Below are positions 60,954-64,000 of a stretch of 64,000 bases of DNA, piece by piece. The notes beneath the pieces are model-generated. The model had not been told where the DNA came from. It ran no database searches and was given only the letters and a program-made list of their open reading frames with translations. The translations under genes and the position numbers were made by a program. Source of the stretch: Bacteroidales bacterium (GTDB lineage Bacteria; Bacteroidota; Bacteroidia; Bacteroidales; UBA932); assembly GCA_017429205.1 (NCBI GenBank), contig JAFRPH010000021.1:87421-151420 (forward strand), in the 5' to 3' direction. Position 1 is the first letter of the stretch. Each line of letters begins with the position of its first letter.

Positions 60954-62771
60954 ATGACGCTCGCCCAACTGTTCAAGAGAATCGTCCCGTATGTGAAGCC
61001 GCACCGCTTCTTGCTGCTCGCCACGCTGTCGCTGACCCTCCTCGGCTCCCTGCTGGCGCAGGTGAACGCTGTCGTGCTGGACCGCACGGTGGACGCCATC
61101 AACGCCCTCGTCGGCTCGCCCGAGTTCACGTGGGCGAAGGCGGTGAAGATATTGACCATCGTGAGCATCGTCCTGCTCGGGAAGGAAGTGCTCCGGGCCG
61201 GCATCTCCTTCGGGCAGAGCATCTTCGGCGAGAAACTCCGGATCAACATCTCCCAGCGGCTGTCCCTGGGCGTCGTGGAGCGGATCCTCCAGTACCGGAT
61301 GGCCTTCTTCGCCCGGAGCGACAACGCGCCCGGCATGCTCCAGGCGCGCATCGACCAGGGCGCCAGCAGCATCTCCCGCACCATCCAGAACTTCTTCATC
61401 AACCTGCTGCCGATGATCGTGAGCTCCGTGCTGGCGCTCATCCTCATCTTCGCGGCCAATGTGTATGTGGGCCTGACGGCCCTGGCCATCGTTCCCATCT
61501 ACTTCTGGATCACCTCCTTGCAGGGGAAGAAGCTGAAGAGCTCCCGCAAGAACATGCGCGGCTTCAACGAGCGCCGGAGCGGCAGCATCATGAACATCCT
61601 GGAGAGCATGAACGTCGTGAAGTCCTTTAACCGCGAGGAAATCGAGCTCGGGAAGCAGACGGAGCTCCAGGAAGGCTACTACGGCAACCAGCTCAGCATC
61701 CGGCGCGCCTCCTTCGGGTTCGACGCGCTGAAGAGCTTCGTCAGCCAGACCGGTACGGTCCTGATCATCATCCTGACCTCCTACCTCGTCCTCAGCGGCT
61801 ATCCAGGGATGACGATCGGTAAGATCATGTATCACATCATGCTCTTCTCCAACGTGACGGCCCCGATCACCTCCCTTCAGCGCATCTTCGACGACCTGAA
61901 CGACGCCCTCGTCTATGCCGAAGGCTACTTCGACATCGTCGATGCGGAAGGCGAGCTGGAGCCCACGGGCGGCTATCGGCCGGAGAAGGTGGAAGGCAAC
62001 TTCGAGATGAAAAATGTCGATTTCACCTATCCCAACGGCACCAAGGCCCTGTACGACGTGTCCCTGAAGGTGGACAGCGGCAAGATCACGGCCCTCGTCG
62101 GGCTCAGCGGCGCGGGGAAATCGACCATCGTGAACCTGCTGGACAAGTTCTACGAGCCGGACTGCGGCAGCATCACCCTGGATGGGGTGGACCTCAGGGA
62201 CTGGGACACGCACTACCTGCGGGAGAACATCGGCCTGGTCCTGCAGAAGAACCACATCTTCGACGGCTCGGTCGTGGAGAACATCCGGTACGGCAAGCCG
62301 GACGCCACCTTGGACGAGGTCTATGAGGCGGCGCGCAAGGCGAGTATCTACGACCAGATCGCCGCCCTGCCCAACGGTTTCGATACGGCAGCCACCCACC
62401 TCTCCGGCGGCCAGCAGCAGCGCATCGCCATTGCGCGGATGTTTCTCAAGAACCCGCCCATCATCTTCCTGGACGAGCCCACGGCCTCGCTGGACGCCAT
62501 CGCCACGGAGCAGATCAAATCCGCGATTGACGCCATCAAGAAGGACCGCACCGTCATCATCATCTCCCACTCCATCTCCCAGATCATTGACAGTGAGATG
62601 GTGTACGCCCTCCAGGAGGGACATATCGAACAAAGCGGCGACCCGGACGAACTCTACCGCAAAGGCGGCGTGTACAAGGACATCGTCGACGCCTCCGCCC
62701 GCAGCCTGAACATTGAAAAACTTGCCCAGACCATCACCCAGTCGATGAACGACGAGCTGACGGGGGAATAA
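60954..62771 (+). CDS. ABC exporter, fused membrane and ATPase domains
   Basis: A 605-residue half-transporter of the MsbA/multidrug type. Six helices fill residues about 15-330; the ATPase domain has Walker A GLSGAGKST, signature LSGGQQQRI, Walker B IIFLDEPTASLD and switch His in ISHS. It would work as a homodimer exporting lipid or drug-like molecules. Substrate not evident. It is followed at 12 bp by the metallophosphoesterase gene. Confidence 0.92.
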   Translation: MTLAQLFKRIVPYVKPHRFLLLATLSLTLLGSLLAQVNAVVLDRTVDAINALVGSPEFTWAKAVKILTIVSIVLLGKEVLRAGISFGQSIFGEKLRINISQRLSLGVVERILQYRMAFFARSDNAPGMLQARIDQGASSISRTIQNFFINLLPMIVSSVLALILIFAANVYVGLTALAIVPIYFWITSLQGKKLKSSRKNMRGFNERRSGSIMNILESMNVVKSFNREEIELGKQTELQEGYYGNQLSIRRASFGFDALKSFVSQTGTVLIIILTSYLVLSGYPGMTIGKIMYHIMLFSNVTAPITSLQRIFDDLNDALVYAEGYFDIVDAEGELEPTGGYRPEKVEGNFEMKNVDFTYPNGTKALYDVSLKVDSGKITALVGLSGAGKSTIVNLLDKFYEPDCGSITLDGVDLRDWDTHYLRENIGLVLQKNHIFDGSVVENIRYGKPDATLDEVYEAARKASIYDQIAALPNGFDTAATHLSGGQQQRIAIARMFLKNPPIIFLDEPTASLDAIATEQIKSAIDAIKKDRTVIIISHSISQIIDSEMVYALQEGHIEQSGDPDELYRKGGVYKDIVDASARSLNIEKLAQTITQSMNDELTGE

Positions 62772-62783
62772 CCGATTCGTGTC

Positions 62784-63914
62784 ATGAAAAAGCTTCTTCT
62801 CTTCATTTTGAGCATAACGCTCTGCCTGAACAGCCTTGCCGGCGGCATTCAGGCCGGCCCGTGGGTGTCCGAAGCCCGGACGGACCGGGTGACCATCCTT
62901 TGGACCAGCGACGTGCCGGGGATGGCCTATGTCGAACTCGCCGATGGTACGAAGGTGTGGGAGACTTTTGCCGGCCGGCGCGTCTTCCACCGTCTGCACA
63001 GCGTCCGCATCGACGGGCTCCAGCCCGGGTCGGTTCTCCGCTACCGCGTGTGCGGGCAGAACCTCGTGGACGATTCCAACGCGCGGAATCCCAAGTTCGG
63101 GGACTTCTACGAAGGAGAATGGCATACCGTCCGTACCTTCGACCCGAAGGCCGCCGAGTGCCGTTTCTCGGTGTTCAACGATATCCACATGCGGACGCAG
63201 TGGTACGAGTCCCTCGCTGCGCAGGTTGATTCCGCATCGACCGACTTCCTGTTCCTGAACGGGGACATCACATCGGCGGGGAACTACGTGCTGGACACCC
63301 TGGTCCGGTACGCCATCGAACCGCTGGGGGGCCTTCCCGCGGGGATTCCGCTTCTGTTTGGACGGGGCAACCATGAGGGACGCGGCAACAATGTGGAACT
63401 GTTTGCCGACGTCTATCCCAATTCGGATCCGGCGCCCTTCTACTACACCTTCCGCCAGGGTCCCGTGGCCTTCATCGTGTTCGATGCGGGCGAGACTGGC
63501 CAGAGCCGTTCCATCCTGTACAGCGGTACGGAAGTGTACGAGGATTACCTGAACGAGCAGATTGAATGGGCCCGGAAGGCAATGCGCGAACCCCTGTTCC
63601 GGAAGGCGCCCGTCAAAGTGTGCCTGCTGCATGTGCCCATGATCGACCATCCCGACAAGACCGACTACCTCATCCAGCGTTGGCTGAACGTGCATATGGT
63701 GCCCATGCTGAACAAGGCGGGCGTGGACCTGATGATCGGCGCGGACCTCCATACCGCGATGTGGTGCGAGCCCGGGACCATGAACAACGATTTCCCCATC
63801 ATCGTGAACAATGAAGCCCGCCGGCTGGACGTCACATACTCCCACGGTTACATCACCCTCCGCTCGTTCCATCCGAACGGGAAGCTGGAGGTCGAGAAGA
63901 CGATTAAACCCTGA
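62784..63914 (+). CDS. Exported metallophosphoesterase (purple-acid-phosphatase-like)
   Basis: A 376-residue calcineurin-like phosphoesterase. The signal peptide (about residues 1-19) is followed by a fibronectin-like N-domain (PWVSEARTDRVTILWTSD) as in purple acid phosphatases. Metal motifs are FND133-I-H135, NGD161, GN196-H-E198, LLH283 and GAD321-L-H323. In the last motif the usual Gly-His-x-His reads Ala-Asp-x-His, so an Asp takes the place of the first His. It probably hydrolyses phosphomonoesters or diesters in the periplasm. Confidence 0.85.
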   Translation: MKKLLLFILSITLCLNSLAGGIQAGPWVSEARTDRVTILWTSDVPGMAYVELADGTKVWETFAGRRVFHRLHSVRIDGLQPGSVLRYRVCGQNLVDDSNARNPKFGDFYEGEWHTVRTFDPKAAECRFSVFNDIHMRTQWYESLAAQVDSASTDFLFLNGDITSAGNYVLDTLVRYAIEPLGGLPAGIPLLFGRGNHEGRGNNVELFADVYPNSDPAPFYYTFRQGPVAFIVFDAGETGQSRSILYSGTEVYEDYLNEQIEWARKAMREPLFRKAPVKVCLLHVPMIDHPDKTDYLIQRWLNVHMVPMLNKAGVDLMIGADLHTAMWCEPGTMNNDFPIIVNNEARRLDVTYSHGYITLRSFHPNGKLEVEKTIKP

Positions 63915-63918
63915 ATCT

Positions 63919-64000
63919 ATGGATAATGAAGTGATTATGGCGCTGAAAACGCGCCGGAGCGTCCGGAGCTACAAGCCGGACCAGATTACCGACGACGAAC
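63919..64000 (+). CDS. Nitroreductase family protein, N-terminal part (runs off the window)
   Basis: ATG 63919 opens MDNEVIMALKTRRSVRSYKP, continuing to the window end. RRSVRSY is the FMN-phosphate-binding start of nitroreductases. It lies 4 bp after the phosphoesterase stop. Only 27 residues are visible, so the subfamily cannot be set. Confidence 0.75.
   Translation, partial: MDNEVIMALKTRRSVRSYKPDQITDDE

Noticed and set aside
60453..63872. A 1139-codon open frame on the minus strand
   Set aside because: It lies opposite the SpoU methyltransferase, ABC exporter and phosphoesterase, all with intact motifs. It is Val/His/Asp/Gly-rich without domains, the usual shadow of GC-biased codons.

Overview
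The window looks like a chromosomal stretch from a GC-rich member of the Bacteroidota, most likely order Bacteroidales. The evidence is the SusC/SusD pair, the Bat (aerotolerance-type) operon, an ExbB/small membrane protein/ExbD/ExbD cluster, a Porin_10-type putative porin, a fimbrillin-like lipoprotein, many lipobox lipoproteins, and promoters of the Bacteroidota type (TTTG, about 20 bp, TAnnTTTG) in place of Shine-Dalgarno-led starts. I see no rRNA, tRNA, CRISPR array, phage or insertion sequence. Coding density is very high, with many 1, 4 or 8 bp gene overlaps.

Layout. 1-4.5 kb: an exported phosphoester-degrading cluster, with the end of an NAGPA-type phosphodiester glycosidase, a glucose-1-phosphatase (agp), a histidine phosphatase fused to an NAGPA domain, and an endonuclease/exonuclease/phosphatase-fold lipoprotein. 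A 224 bp gap rich in dyads follows. 4.7-6.6 kb: a two-gene ABC transporter. 6.6-8.9 kb (minus): U32 peptidase-like protein and polyprenyl synthetase. 9-14.7 kb (minus): a five-gene MacAB/TolC-type efflux operon. 14.8-18 kb (minus): long-chain acyl-CoA ligase and two tandem deoxynucleoside kinases. 18-21.2 kb (plus): MBL-fold hydrolase, recJ, SGNH hydrolase. 21.2-31.4 kb (minus): a TonB-like protein, udk and asnS; the exb cluster; ansA, a TatD hydrolase and dprA; queA; a Nudix hydrolase. 31.4-33.9 kb (plus): SRPBCC protein, rRNA methyltransferase, TPR protein. 33.9-35.5 kb (minus): two membrane proteins. 35.6-38.8 kb (plus): M13 metallopeptidase and a lone FtsX-type permease. 38.8-42.5 kb (minus): MltF-like transglycosylase and putative porin. 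42.8-49.3 kb (plus): SusC, SusD, a fimbrillin-like lipoprotein and an unlisted 45-residue ORF. 49.3-50.1 kb (minus): truA. 50.1-58.9 kb (plus): the complete Bat operon, with BatD and BatE fused and a standalone TonB-plug lipoprotein at its end. 59-60.3 kb (minus): glyA. 60.4-64 kb (plus): SpoU-type RNA methyltransferase, ABC exporter, metallophosphoesterase and the start of a nitroreductase.

How the genes fit together. Outer-membrane uptake (SusCD) and its energizing machinery (exb cluster, TonB-like protein) are both present but in separate operons. The phosphatase cluster reads as a stepwise route from glycosyl phosphodiesters to free sugar and phosphate. The observations most worth following up are the NAGPA/histidine-phosphatase fusion, the plug-only lipoprotein in the Bat operon, the BatD-BatE fusion, the tiny ORF after the fimbrillin-like gene, and a set of genes whose -7 boxes lie so close to the ATG that the transcripts should be leaderless or nearly so.
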